Assembly: GCA_026005035.1 (NCBI GenBank)
Contig: BPKH01000008.1
Span: 62,001 to 126,000 of the forward strand
DNA: 64,000 nt
Direction: 5' to 3'
DNA from: Porticoccaceae bacterium
Lineage (GTDB): Bacteria; Pseudomonadota; Gammaproteobacteria; Pseudomonadales; Porticoccaceae
The translations under genes were made by a program, and so were the position numbers. The notes beneath the pieces were generated by a model. That model ran no database searches, had not been told where the DNA came from, and saw nothing but the letters and a program-made list of their open reading frames with translations. This document shows, piece by piece, positions 27,334 to 36,131 of the stretch. Each line of letters starts with the position of its first letter. Within the stretch, counting starts at the first letter, position 1.

Positions 27334-28365
27334 GTGGACTTCGCCGGCGCCCACATCCTCTCGGTCGACCAGTTCGAGCGCGGCGACATCGAGCGCCTCT
27401 TCCGCACCGCCGACCGAATGGAGCCCTACGCCCAGCGGAAGCGGCTCACGCGGGTGTTGGAGGGGGCGATCCTGGCCAACATGTTCTTCGAGCCGAGCAC
27501 CCGCACCCGCATCAGCTTCGGCTCCGCCTTCAACCTCTTGGGAGGCGAGGTGCGGGAGACGGTGGGGGCGGAGAGCTCGGCGCTGGTGAAGGGGGAGTCG
27601 CTGCGCGACACCGCCCGCGTCCTCTCGGGGTACAGCGACGTGATCTGCATGCGCCATCCCGAGGCCGGCTCGGTGGCCGAGTTCGCCGCCGCCAGCCGCG
27701 TGCCGGTGATCAACGGGGGTGACGGTCCCAACGAGCACCCCAGCCAGGCGCTCCTCGACCTCTACACCATCGAGCGCGAACTGCGCTCCCGGGGCCGCGG
27801 CCTCGACGGCTTGCGGATCGCCATGATCGGTGACCTCAAGTACGGCCGCACCGTCCACTCCCTGGGCCGCCTGCTCGCCCTGTACCGGGACGTGAGCGTG
27901 GTGCTGGTGTCGCCCCCGGAGCTGGCCATGCCCGAAGAGCACGTGGAGCGGCTGCGCGCCGCCGGGCACCGGGTGGTGGTGAGCGACCGCCTGGAGGAGA
28001 GCATCGCCCACGTGGACATCGTCTACTCGACGCGCATCCAGGAGGAGCGCTTTCCGGACCGGGCGGAGGCGGACCGCTACCGGGGGCGCTTTCGCCTCAA
28101 CGCCGAGATCTACACGCGCCACTGCGAGCCCAACACGGTGATCATGCACCCCCTGCCGCGGGATGCCCGCGGCGGCGAACTGGACTGCGACCTCGACGAT
28201 CATCCCAACCTGGCCATCTTCCGCCAGACCGACAACGGCCTGATCATCCGCATGGCCCTGTTCGCGCTCATTCTCGACGTCGCCCACCTGGTGGACCGCT
28301 ACGCCCGTGACGTGCACTGGCTCAACACCCGCAATCGCCGGCCCCGTGGAAACGCCGGTGGATGA
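27334..28365 (+). CDS. pyrB: Aspartate carbamoyltransferase catalytic subunit
   Basis: A 343-residue enzyme that makes carbamoyl aspartate in pyrimidine synthesis. It has the carbamoyl-phosphate loop EPSTRTRISFGSAF, GDGPNEHPSQALLDLYT, GDLKYGRTVHSL and HPLPRDARGGEL. Length is about 30 residues above the E. coli catalytic chain, mostly at the N-terminus and the C-terminal tail. No pyrI or pyrC is adjacent, so regulation by a PyrI subunit cannot be judged. The start is GTG at 27334 with no strong Shine-Dalgarno. Confidence 0.92.
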   Translation: MDFAGAHILSVDQFERGDIERLFRTADRMEPYAQRKRLTRVLEGAILANMFFEPSTRTRISFGSAFNLLGGEVRETVGAESSALVKGESLRDTARVLSGYSDVICMRHPEAGSVAEFAAASRVPVINGGDGPNEHPSQALLDLYTIERELRSRGRGLDGLRIAMIGDLKYGRTVHSLGRLLALYRDVSVVLVSPPELAMPEEHVERLRAAGHRVVVSDRLEESIAHVDIVYSTRIQEERFPDRAEADRYRGRFRLNAEIYTRHCEPNTVIMHPLPRDARGGELDCDLDDHPNLAIFRQTDNGLIIRMALFALILDVAHLVDRYARDVHWLNTRNRRPRGNAGG

Positions 28366-29515
28366 GTTTGCCGACATCCGGCCCTACCGGGACGAGGAGG
28401 TGCCGGAGGTGGTGGCCCGCTTGGCCGCCGATCCCCAGTTTGCGGCCACCCTGGCGCGGCTTCGCCATCCGTGGCTCGCCCGCTTCGCCCTGCCTCTGCT
28501 GGTGCCCTTGGCGCGGCGCGTGGTGGCGCGGCGGCTCGAGGGGGTGCGCACCGTCCACGACCTGCAGATGCTGGTGGGGGTCTACCTCGAGCGCATGTTG
28601 GCCGAGACGGGCACCGACTTTTCGGTGTCGGGCATCGAACACCTGGAGCGGGACCAGACCTACCTGTTCGTCTCCAACCACCGGGACATCGCCATGGACC
28701 CGGCCTTCGTGGACCTCGCGCTGCACCGCCACGGCTTCGACACCGTGCGCATCGCCATCGGCGACAACCTGCTCACCGTTCCCTGGGCCGCCGACCTGAT
28801 GCGCCTCAACAAGAGTTTCGTCGTGCCCCGTTCGGCCAGCGGACGGCGCGAGAAGCTCGCCGCGCTCCAGCGGCTTTCGCGCTACATCCGCAAGAGCATC
28901 CTGGAAGACCGCTGCCACGTCTGGATCGCCCAGCGGGAGGGCCGCGCCAAGGACGGCGTCGATCGGACCGACACCGCGGTGATCAAGATGCTCGGCCTGG
29001 CGCGACAGCGGGGGGAATCCTTTGCCGAGGCCATCGACCGGCTCCATCTGGTGCCGGTGGCCATCTCCTACATGTGGGATCCGTGCGACCTGGACAAGGC
29101 CCGCGAGCTCCACATCCGCCGCCAGACGGGCACCTACCGGAAGAAGCCGGACGAAGACCTGCGCAGCATCTACAAGGGGATCACCGGTCGCAAGGGCGCG
29201 GTGCACGTGGCTTTCGGCACCCGAATTGCCGGGCTTGCCGACGACGAGGCGGTGGCCGCGGAGATCGACCGCCAGATCGCCGCCCGCTACCGACTCCATC
29301 CCAGCAACCTGCTGGCCTGGGAACGCCTCTACGGCGCCGATCCGCGCCTTGCGAGCCTCAAGGCCGAGTTCGCCGGCGATTGGCGGGAAATCGAGGCGGA
29401 ATTGGAGCGCCGCGCCGCTGGGGAAGAAGACGCCGTGCGGCGCATCTTGCTCGCCATGTACGCCAATCCGGTGAGCGCGCGACTCGCGCTCGCGGAAGGA
29501 GCGGCTGTTGGCTGA
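28346..29515 (+). CDS. 1-acyl-glycerol-3-phosphate acyltransferase-like protein (PlsC domain)
   Basis: About 389 residues. It contains an acyltransferase domain with the NHRDIAMDPAF block (NHxxxxD catalytic motif), a glycine-rich region and the later REGRAKDGVDRTD motif that binds the glycerol phosphate in PlsB/PlsC enzymes. It probably acylates a lysophospholipid or glycerol phosphate at the inner membrane, though the true acceptor is unknown. The start is uncertain. GTG at 28346, GTG at 28358 (with GGAA upstream) and GTG at 28307 all fit, and each overlaps the pyrB 3' end. The 3' end overlaps the helicase start by 8 nt. Confidence 0.75.
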   Translation: METPVDEFADIRPYRDEEVPEVVARLAADPQFAATLARLRHPWLARFALPLLVPLARRVVARRLEGVRTVHDLQMLVGVYLERMLAETGTDFSVSGIEHLERDQTYLFVSNHRDIAMDPAFVDLALHRHGFDTVRIAIGDNLLTVPWAADLMRLNKSFVVPRSASGRREKLAALQRLSRYIRKSILEDRCHVWIAQREGRAKDGVDRTDTAVIKMLGLARQRGESFAEAIDRLHLVPVAISYMWDPCDLDKARELHIRRQTGTYRKKPDEDLRSIYKGITGRKGAVHVAFGTRIAGLADDEAVAAEIDRQIAARYRLHPSNLLAWERLYGADPRLASLKAEFAGDWREIEAELERRAAGEEDAVRRILLAMYANPVSARLALAEGAAVG

Positions 29516-31607
29516 GCTGCCTGCCGCCCTGCGGGCGGAGATCCAGCAAGGCTACCGGGCCTTCCTGGCTCAGCGCGGGTTGCGGCCGCGCCCGGGGCAG
29601 CGGCGGATGATCGCCGCCGTCGCCAACGCCCTGGCCGGCGCCGACGGCGCGCCCGGCGGGCCGGTGGTGGCGGTGGAGGCCGCCACCGGCACCGGCAAGA
29701 CGGTCGCCTACCTGCTGGCTGCCCTGCCCGTCGCCCGGGCGCTGGGGGTGCCCCTGGTGGTGGCCACGGGCACCGTCTCGCTCCAGGAGCAACTGCTCCT
29801 CAAGGACGTGCCGGAACTGCTGGCCGCCACCGGTTGGTCCTGCCGGGTGGCCCTCGCCAAGGGACGCGGCCGCTACCTGTGCAATCTGCGCCTCGAGGCC
29901 GCCCTGGACGCGGTGGCGTCCCGCGATCTGGGCCTCGCCCTGTTCCCCGACGAATGGCCCCTGATCGAGCCCGGCGACGAGGCGCTGCTGCGCCGCCTCG
30001 CCGAGGCGTTCGCCGAGGGCCGCTGGGACGGCGACCGGGACGCCTGGTCCGACGCCCTTCCCGACCCCCTCTGGCGCGGCCTGACCGCCGAGCGGCGCCA
30101 GTGCGCCGGGCCGCGCTGCCGCGCCTTTCGCCGCTGCGCCTTCTACCGCGCCCGGGGCCAGCTGGAAGCGGCGCAACTGATCGTCGCCAACCACGATCTG
30201 GTGCTCGCCGATCTGGAGCTGGGCGGGGGCGTGGTCCTGCCCGCCCCCGAGCGCGCCCTCTACGTCTTCGACGAGGCCCACCGTCTGCCCGAGGCGGCCC
30301 TGCGACACGCCCGCGGCGACTGCCGCCTGCCGCCCACCCTGCATTGGCTGGAACAGGTGGAGCGGGCTCTCGGACAACTGGCCGGCCAGCTGGGCGGTGA
30401 CGGCAGCCTGGCGGCGCGGGCCGCGGAGGCGGCCGGCGACTGCGCGGCCGCCCGGGCCGCCCTGGAGGCGCTCCTGCCGGACCTGGAAGCCCTCCTACCC
30501 CCCGCGGCGGGAAGCGCCGTCCACCGCTTCCCTTTGGGCCGCCTGCCCGACCCCCTGCGCGCCGCGGCGGCGGCCCTTGCCGCCCGCTTCGCGGGTCTGG
30601 CGGCGCGACTCGCCGACCTCCACGAGGGGCTTTACGGGGCCCTGGGCGGACATCCTTCCCTGCCCCTTCCCCTGCTCGAGGAGGGCGCGCGCGGGGTGGG
30701 GAGCTTTCTGGCTCGGGCGGAGCGCCTTGCGCACACCTGGACCCAGTTCGCCGCCCCCGACGACCGCGCGGAGGCGCCCCGCGCCCGCTGGCTGGAGCGC
30801 GACGGCGCAGCGGGGTTCGGCTGCGCGGTGAGCCCTTTGAGCGCCGGTGCCCTGCTCGGCGAGCGGCTGTGGAGCCGCTGTCTGGGCGCGGTGCTCACCT
30901 CCGCCACCCTGCGCGCCCTGGGGCGGTTCGACCGCTTCGCGCAGGCCGCCGGCCTGCCCGGCCGCGCCCAGTGCCTGGCGGTGGCCGGCGGGTTCGACTA
31001 CGCCCGGGCGGCGGTGCTCTCGGTGCCCGACATCGGCGCCGACGGCGGCGACGCGGACGCCCACACCCAAGCCCTCATCCGCCATCTGCCGCGGCTCCTC
31101 GACCCCGCCGAAGGCTCCCTGGTCCTCTTCGCGTCGCGCCGCCAGCTGGAAGTGGTGGCGGCGGCGCTTCAGGCGGACGCGGATCTTCCCTTGCTGGTCC
31201 AGGGGCGCCTTCCCGCCGCCGAGATCCTGCGCCGCCACCGCGAGCGGATCGACGCCGGCCAGGGCAGCGCCATCTTCGGGTTGGCCTCCTTCGCCGAGGG
31301 GATCGACCTGCCGGGGGACTACTGTCGCCACGTGGTGATCGCCAAGCTGCCCTTCGCCGTTCCCGACGATCCCCTCCAGGCGGCCCAGGCGGAATGGCTC
31401 GAGCAGCAGGGCAAGAATCCCTTCCGCGAGCTCTCCCTTCCCGACGCCTCTCTGCGCCTCGCCCAGGCCTGCGGGCGGCTGTTGCGCGGGGCGGCCGATC
31501 GCGGGCGGATCACCGTCTTGGATCGGCGCCTCGTCACCCGCTCCTACGGGCGGGAGCTCCTCGCCGCGCTGCCGCCCTTCGCCCGCTCCTTCGAGGACGA
31601 TCCGTAA
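29508..31607 (+). CDS. DinG-family ATP-dependent DNA helicase
   Basis: A 699-residue superfamily 2 helicase of the DinG/XPD type. It has Walker A in ATGTGKTVAYLL, cysteines for an Fe-S cluster (one in RYLCNLR and a cluster in QCAGPRCRAFRRCAFY), the DEAH box in VFDEAHRLPEAAL, and C-terminal motifs including SGSLVLFASRRQLE-type region, GLASFAEGIDLPGD and RLAQACGRLLRG. DinG enzymes unwind R-loops and DNA with 5'-3' polarity. Closely related YoaA has the same motifs, so no symbol is given. TTG start (29508) with AAGGAG at ideal spacing. Confidence 0.87.
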   Translation: MAELPAALRAEIQQGYRAFLAQRGLRPRPGQRRMIAAVANALAGADGAPGGPVVAVEAATGTGKTVAYLLAALPVARALGVPLVVATGTVSLQEQLLLKDVPELLAATGWSCRVALAKGRGRYLCNLRLEAALDAVASRDLGLALFPDEWPLIEPGDEALLRRLAEAFAEGRWDGDRDAWSDALPDPLWRGLTAERRQCAGPRCRAFRRCAFYRARGQLEAAQLIVANHDLVLADLELGGGVVLPAPERALYVFDEAHRLPEAALRHARGDCRLPPTLHWLEQVERALGQLAGQLGGDGSLAARAAEAAGDCAAARAALEALLPDLEALLPPAAGSAVHRFPLGRLPDPLRAAAAALAARFAGLAARLADLHEGLYGALGGHPSLPLPLLEEGARGVGSFLARAERLAHTWTQFAAPDDRAEAPRARWLERDGAAGFGCAVSPLSAGALLGERLWSRCLGAVLTSATLRALGRFDRFAQAAGLPGRAQCLAVAGGFDYARAAVLSVPDIGADGGDADAHTQALIRHLPRLLDPAEGSLVLFASRRQLEVVAAALQADADLPLLVQGRLPAAEILRRHRERIDAGQGSAIFGLASFAEGIDLPGDYCRHVVIAKLPFAVPDDPLQAAQAEWLEQQGKNPFRELSLPDASLRLAQACGRLLRGAADRGRITVLDRRLVTRSYGRELLAALPPFARSFEDDP

Positions 31608-31612
31608 AATCT

Positions 31613-31651
31613 CGCTAACCCTCTTGCCAGAAGGGTTGCTGGCGGTTAGCG
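31613..31651. repeat. Inverted repeat upstream of the cytochrome c' gene
   Basis: CGCTAACC (31613-31620) and GGTTAGCG (31644-31651) are perfect arms 23 bp apart, with a nested AACCCT/AGGGTT pair inside. A TAAAAT hexamer just upstream (31605-31610) could be a -10, which would place this fold in the 5' leader. No T-run follows, so it is a poor terminator. Confidence 0.5.
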
Positions 31652-31686
31652 TGAAGATCCCTTCGTCGACCCTCGAGGAGCGGAAG

Positions 31687-32124
31687 ATGCGCAAGCGCTG
31701 GATCGCCGCCGCCCTGGTGACCGCGGCCGCTGCGGCCCAGGCGGCCAAGGAGGAGGATCTGGTCAAGTACCGGGAGCACCTGATGGAGTCCATCGGCGGC
31801 CACATGAACAACGCCGTGGCCATCGTCAAGGGCGAGGTCCCCTACGGGGACGACCTGCCCCTCCACGCCCGCCACCTGCGCGAACTCGCTCCCCTGGTGG
31901 TGCCCGCCTTCGAGGCCCGCGCGCTCTCCGAAAAGAGCCACGCCCTGCCCAAGATCTGGGAAGATTGGGACGAATTCACCGCCCGCGCCCGCGACTTCGA
32001 GGAGGCGAGCGCGGCCTTCGCCGCGGCGGTGGAAGGGGGCGACCGCGCCCGCATCGCCCGCGCCTTGGGCGACCTGGGCGACAGCTGCAAGGCCTGCCAC
32101 GACAAGTTCACCGAAGAACACTGA
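31687..32124 (+). CDS. Cytochrome c' family protein
   Basis: A 145-residue periplasmic protein with a Sec signal peptide (cleavage after AQA, about residue 19). The single haem site is near the C-terminus, as in cytochrome c', with Cys134, Cys137 and His138 (CKACH). The mature part is helical and charged, matching the four-helix bundle family that binds NO and similar ligands. ATG 31687 has GAGGAG at good spacing. It lies 4 nt before a b-type cytochrome gene, so the pair probably forms one electron-transfer unit. The partner and substrate are not evident. Confidence 0.87.
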   Translation: MRKRWIAAALVTAAAAAQAAKEEDLVKYREHLMESIGGHMNNAVAIVKGEVPYGDDLPLHARHLRELAPLVVPAFEARALSEKSHALPKIWEDWDEFTARARDFEEASAAFAAAVEGGDRARIARALGDLGDSCKACHDKFTEEH

Positions 32125-32128
32125 CCCC

Positions 32129-32863
32129 GTGGGCGGCGGCGTGCGGGTGTGGGATCTGCCCACCCGCCTCTTCCACTGGACCCTGGTCGCCCTGGTCGCC
32201 CTCCTTTGGGTGAGCGGGGAGTTCGGCGGGCTGGACCTGACCCTCTCCCTCCCCGGGAAGCGGGTGCTCTACCTTTCCAACATGGACGTCCATGCCCTGG
32301 CCGGACAGGGGGTGTTCGTGCTCCTCGTCTTCCGCCTGCTGTGGGGGCTGTGGGGTTCCACCACGGCGCGCTTTGCCCACTTCGTGTCCGGTCCGCGCGC
32401 CGTCTGGGCGGAGCTGCGCGCCCTGCTGGCCGGCCGCGTGCCCGACGCGGTGGGGCACAATCCCCTGGGGGCGCTGTCGATCCTCGCCATGCTCGCCCTG
32501 CTCGCGGTCCAGGTGGGCACCGGGCTGTTCGCCCGGGACGACTTCTTCTTCGAGGGGCCCCTCGCCCACCGGGTGACGGAGGAGACCTCGGAGCGGCTCA
32601 CCGGGCTCCACCACGAGAACTTCGAGATCCTCCAGGCGCTGATTCTGCTCCACGTGGGGGCGGTGCTCTACTACTGGGCGCGGGGGCGGAATTTGGTGGT
32701 CCCCATGATCACCGGCCGCAAGGTCGACCTCCCGCCCCAGGCGGCAGCCCAGATCCGCCTGGCCTCCCCCCTGGCGCGCCCTGGTCACCCTGGCCCTGGC
32801 GATGGGCGCGCTGGCGGCGATCCGCACTCTGTGAGTTTTCCGGCGGGCGCACTTTGCCCATAA
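32129..32863 (+). CDS. Cytochrome b561-like di-haem membrane protein (probable C-terminal frameshift)
   Basis: A four-helix b-type cytochrome of the COG3658 type. It has VWDLPTRLFHWTL at the start and histidines in helix 1, helix 2 (MDVHALAG) and the third/fourth helix region (GLHHENFEI, LHVGAVLYYW). It should carry electrons between quinol and the adjacent cytochrome c'. After about residue 215 the reading frame gives a Pro/Gly-rich, non-hydrophobic tail. Skipping one base near 32774 instead gives a hydrophobic helix (RALVTLALAMGALAAIRTL) and a stop at 32834, like family members. A single-base indel is therefore likely. Confidence 0.82.
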   Translation: MGGGVRVWDLPTRLFHWTLVALVALLWVSGEFGGLDLTLSLPGKRVLYLSNMDVHALAGQGVFVLLVFRLLWGLWGSTTARFAHFVSGPRAVWAELRALLAGRVPDAVGHNPLGALSILAMLALLAVQVGTGLFARDDFFFEGPLAHRVTEETSERLTGLHHENFEILQALILLHVGAVLYYWARGRNLVVPMITGRKVDLPPQAAAQIRLASPLARPGHPGPGDGRAGGDPHSVSFPAGALCP

Positions 32864-32893
32864 TGGCGCCCGCCCCCTCTCCGGAACCGCCCC

Positions 32894-35425
32894 ATGGATC
32901 ATCCGCTGTTGCGCCTGTACGACGCCTGGGTCCTGGCGCGCCCGCGCCTGGCGCTGGCGATTGCGGGGGCCTTGGTGCTCCTGGCCGCCCTGGGACTGCC
33001 CCAGCTCAAGCTCGACGCCTCGGCCGACGCCTTGACCCTCGAGCACGACGAGGATCTCGACTTCTTCCGCGAGCTCAACCAGCGCTACGGCAGCAGCGAC
33101 GTCCTGGTGGTGACCTTCCGGCCACGGCAGGGGGATCTGTTCGACGACGCCAATCTCGCTCTCGTCCGCGAGCTCGGCGATCTTCTCGCCCAGGTGCCCG
33201 GGGTGGCCCGGGTCCAGTCCATCGTCAACGTGCCCTTGCTGTTCAGCCCCAAGGTGGACCTGGCCGAACTGGGCGGCCCGCCTCGCACCCTGTTGGATCC
33301 CGACACCGACCGCGCCGCCGCCCGGCGGGAGTTTCTCACCTCGCCCCTCTACCGGGAGCTGATGCTCGGCCCCGACGGCCAGACCACCGGGATCTTCGCC
33401 ACCCTGGAGGGCGATCCCCACTATCTGGAACTGGTGCGGCGCCGCGACGCCCTGCGCCGCAAGCGCGACCAGGAGGGGCTCTCCGCCGCCGAGCGGGCGG
33501 AGCTCGAGCGGGTGAGCGCCGAGTTCGTGGCGGTGCGCACCCGCACCCTGGAGGAGGACTACCGGCGTGTCCAGCGGGTGCGGGCACTGATCGACGGCTA
33601 CCGGGAACGGGCCGAGGTGTTCCTGGGCGGCCCCACCATGATCACCGCCGACATCCTCGACTATGTGCGCAGCGACCTGGTCCACTTCGGCGCCGCCACC
33701 GCCGCCTTCATCGTCCTCGCCCTCGCCCTCATCTTCCGCCAGCTGCGCTTCGTGGTCTTGCCGGTGCTCGCCTGCGCCCTCGCCCTGGTGGCCATGCTCG
33801 GCTGGCTCGGCTGGGTGGATTGGCGGCTGACGGTGATCTCCTCCAACTTTCCGGCGATCCTGCTCATCGTCTCCATGGCGGTGGTGGTCCATCTCATAGT
33901 CCGCTATCGGGAGCTGCACGCTCGCCACCCCGACTGGGTACAACGCCGGCTGGTGCGCGAGACGGTGGGCTCCATGTTCCGGCCCTGTCTCTACACGGTG
34001 CTCACCACCGTGGTGGCATTCGCCTCCCTGGTGGTGAGCGATATCCGGCCGGTGATCGACTTCGGTTGGATGATGACCCTGGGGCTTCTGGTCTCCTTCG
34101 TCCTGGTGTTCGTGGTGATTCCCGCCGGGCTTTTGGTCTGGGGGCGCGGCGCGGTGCGCCACTGGCCGGGCGAGGAGCACCCCCACAGCGAGCGTTTCGC
34201 CCGTTTCGCCGACCGCCACGGACGCCTCGTACTGGCGGCGAGTGCGGTGCTCGCTCTGGTGGCGCTGTTTGGCTCCAGCCGCCTCGAGGTGGACAACCGG
34301 TTCATCGATTACTTCCGCAAGGACAGCGAGATCTACCAGGGCCTGTCGGTGATCGATCGCAACTTGGGAGGCACCACGCCCTTGGACATCGTTCTCCGTT
34401 ATCCCGCGGGCGAGCAGGCCGCGGCGGTGGGCGACGCCGGTGCACCTGCCGCCGCGGATCCCTTTGCGGTGGAGGAAGATCCCTTCGCCCTGGAGGGCGA
34501 TCCCTTCGCCTCCCCCGAAGAAGCGCAGGCGCCCGTCAACCCCTGGTTCACCCGGGCGGGCCTTGCCCGCCTGGAGCGGTTGCAGCAGTTTCTCGAGGCG
34601 ATGCCAGAAATCGGCAAGGTCAACTCGCCGGTGGTCGCCTTCCAGGTGGGCAGTCTGCTGGTGGGCCACCGCCTCAACGACCTGGAACTGGCGTTCATGC
34701 GCCAGAACCTGGCGCCCGAGATTCGCGACTTTCTGCTCACCCCCTACCTCGACGACGAGCGGCGCGAGGCTCGCTTTGCCATGCGCACCGTGGAGACCGC
34801 GTCCAACCTCAAGCGCAGCGAGCTCATCGCCCGCATCGAGCGCTTCCTGCGCGAGGAGATGGGGTTGGCCCCCGGGGAGTACCGCCTCTCGGGGCTCTTG
34901 GTGCTCTACAACAACCTGCTGCAGAGCCTCTACTCCTCCCAGATCCTCACCCTCGGGGCGGTGCTTCTCGGCATCGCCCTGATGTTCTGGGCGCTGTTTC
35001 GCTCGCTGGCGGTGGCCCTGGTGGCCGTCGCTCCCAACGTGCTGGCCGCCGGGGCGGTGCTCGGCGGCATGGGCCTGGCCGGATTGCCCCTCGACATGAT
35101 GACCATCACCATCGCCGCCATCACCGTGGGCATCGGGGTGGACGACACCATCCACTACGTCCACCGCTTCCGCGAGGAGTTCGCCCTCGACCGCGACTAC
35201 CGCGCGGCCATGTTCCGGGCGCACCGCACCATCGGCCGGGCGATGTACTACACCTCGGTGATCATCGTCTTCGGCTTTGCGATCCTCACCCTGTCCAACT
35301 TCGTGCCCACCATCCTCTTTGGCCTGCTCACGGGGGTGGCCATGGTGGCGGCGCTGTTGGGGGCGCTGCTCCTGCTGCCGCTGCTCATCCGCCTGGTCAA
35401 GCCCTTCGGCCCCGAGGCGAGCTGA
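32894..35425 (+). CDS. RND/MMPL-family exporter
   Basis: An 843-residue membrane protein of the predicted-exporter group (COG1033). There is one N-terminal helix, a large periplasmic domain (about 35-260), five to six helices with sterol-sensing-like features, a helix around 430-450, a second periplasmic domain (about 455-680) and a final set of helices. GIGVDDTIHYVHRFREE near 760 is a family hallmark. Substrates are unknown, with lipids or hopanoid-type molecules possible by family. The second periplasmic domain contains three exact-register 7-residue repeats beginning DPFA. CATAAT at about 32860 may be its -10. Confidence 0.87.
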   Translation: MDHPLLRLYDAWVLARPRLALAIAGALVLLAALGLPQLKLDASADALTLEHDEDLDFFRELNQRYGSSDVLVVTFRPRQGDLFDDANLALVRELGDLLAQVPGVARVQSIVNVPLLFSPKVDLAELGGPPRTLLDPDTDRAAARREFLTSPLYRELMLGPDGQTTGIFATLEGDPHYLELVRRRDALRRKRDQEGLSAAERAELERVSAEFVAVRTRTLEEDYRRVQRVRALIDGYRERAEVFLGGPTMITADILDYVRSDLVHFGAATAAFIVLALALIFRQLRFVVLPVLACALALVAMLGWLGWVDWRLTVISSNFPAILLIVSMAVVVHLIVRYRELHARHPDWVQRRLVRETVGSMFRPCLYTVLTTVVAFASLVVSDIRPVIDFGWMMTLGLLVSFVLVFVVIPAGLLVWGRGAVRHWPGEEHPHSERFARFADRHGRLVLAASAVLALVALFGSSRLEVDNRFIDYFRKDSEIYQGLSVIDRNLGGTTPLDIVLRYPAGEQAAAVGDAGAPAAADPFAVEEDPFALEGDPFASPEEAQAPVNPWFTRAGLARLERLQQFLEAMPEIGKVNSPVVAFQVGSLLVGHRLNDLELAFMRQNLAPEIRDFLLTPYLDDERREARFAMRTVETASNLKRSELIARIERFLREEMGLAPGEYRLSGLLVLYNNLLQSLYSSQILTLGAVLLGIALMFWALFRSLAVALVAVAPNVLAAGAVLGGMGLAGLPLDMMTITIAAITVGIGVDDTIHYVHRFREEFALDRDYRAAMFRAHRTIGRAMYYTSVIIVFGFAILTLSNFVPTILFGLLTGVAMVAALLGALLLLPLLIRLVKPFGPEAS

Positions 35426-36131
35426 GCCGCCAGAGGGCGAAGCCCAGCGCCGAGAGCAGGACGAGCCCCACGGCGAAGAGATCGGCGAGCCAGGGGCCGA
35501 GGCCGAAGAGCGCGCCGCTGTGGAGATCGCGCACCAGCCGCTCCCAGGTGAACTCCGCGGGCACGGCGCGCGCCGCCAGGCGGGGCAGGAGATCCGGCGG
35601 CGGCGGCGCGGCGGGGGCGACCTGCGGGGACGCGGGGTGGGGCACCCACACCAGGCGAACGGGGTCGAGGGCGAAGGTGGTGTCGCCGCTCACCAGGCAG
35701 GGCAGCTCGCCGCAGCGGCCGAAGGACGCCACCACACCCGGCAGCCCCGCGGTCATGGCCTCCACCAGCTCCCCGTTCCGGGTCAGGGCGTAGACCGCCT
35801 CCGGGCAGGCTGCGTAGACCAGCTCGCCGCTGCGGGCCGCTCCCACCAGCCGCGAACAGCGGTCGACGGGCCGCTCCCCCGCGAACAGGGTCTCCCCTGC
35901 CACCCCCAGCCAGAGTTCGTCGAGGGCCACCCCCTGGGGGGGTTCCACCGCCACCCCGTACAGGGATTCGGCGAGCCAGGAGGGCAGCGGGCGCCGGTCC
36001 AGGCCCAGGGCGGCGCCGTGGTTGAGGGCCACGCCGCTCGCCGCCAGCCAGGCGAGCCACAGGGCGAGGGGAAGGCCCAGCCGGCGGTGCCAGCGGCGCA
36101 GCGCGGCGAGGCGGCGGACGCGGTCCCTCAC
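35397..36131 (-). CDS. PepSY-type two-helix membrane protein
   Basis: A 244-residue protein with an N-terminal helix (LGLPLALWLAWLAASGVALNHG), a periplasmic region of about 165 residues and a C-terminal helix (LFAVGLVLLSALGFALW) preceded by RDLHSGALFGLGPWLAD. That HxG pattern is typical of PepSY-associated membrane proteins. It starts at GTG 36131, overlapping the FMN-binding gene's stop (GTGA). Four cysteines in the periplasmic part may form disulfides. Together with the FMN-binding protein it could move electrons across the membrane, for example to ferric iron. That is inference from the operon and the Fur-like box. It overlaps the convergent exporter gene by 29 nt. Confidence 0.72.
   Translation of the reverse strand: MRDRVRRLAALRRWHRRLGLPLALWLAWLAASGVALNHGAALGLDRRPLPSWLAESLYGVAVEPPQGVALDELWLGVAGETLFAGERPVDRCSRLVGAARSGELVYAACPEAVYALTRNGELVEAMTAGLPGVVASFGRCGELPCLVSGDTTFALDPVRLVWVPHPASPQVAPAAPPPPDLLPRLAARAVPAEFTWERLVRDLHSGALFGLGPWLADLFAVGLVLLSALGFALWRLSSPRGRRA

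Noticed and set aside
32108-35224. Long minus-strand open frame opposite the MMPL exporter
   Set aside because: Its composition (His/Gln/Glu-rich) is that of antisense to a membrane-protein gene, with no domain match.
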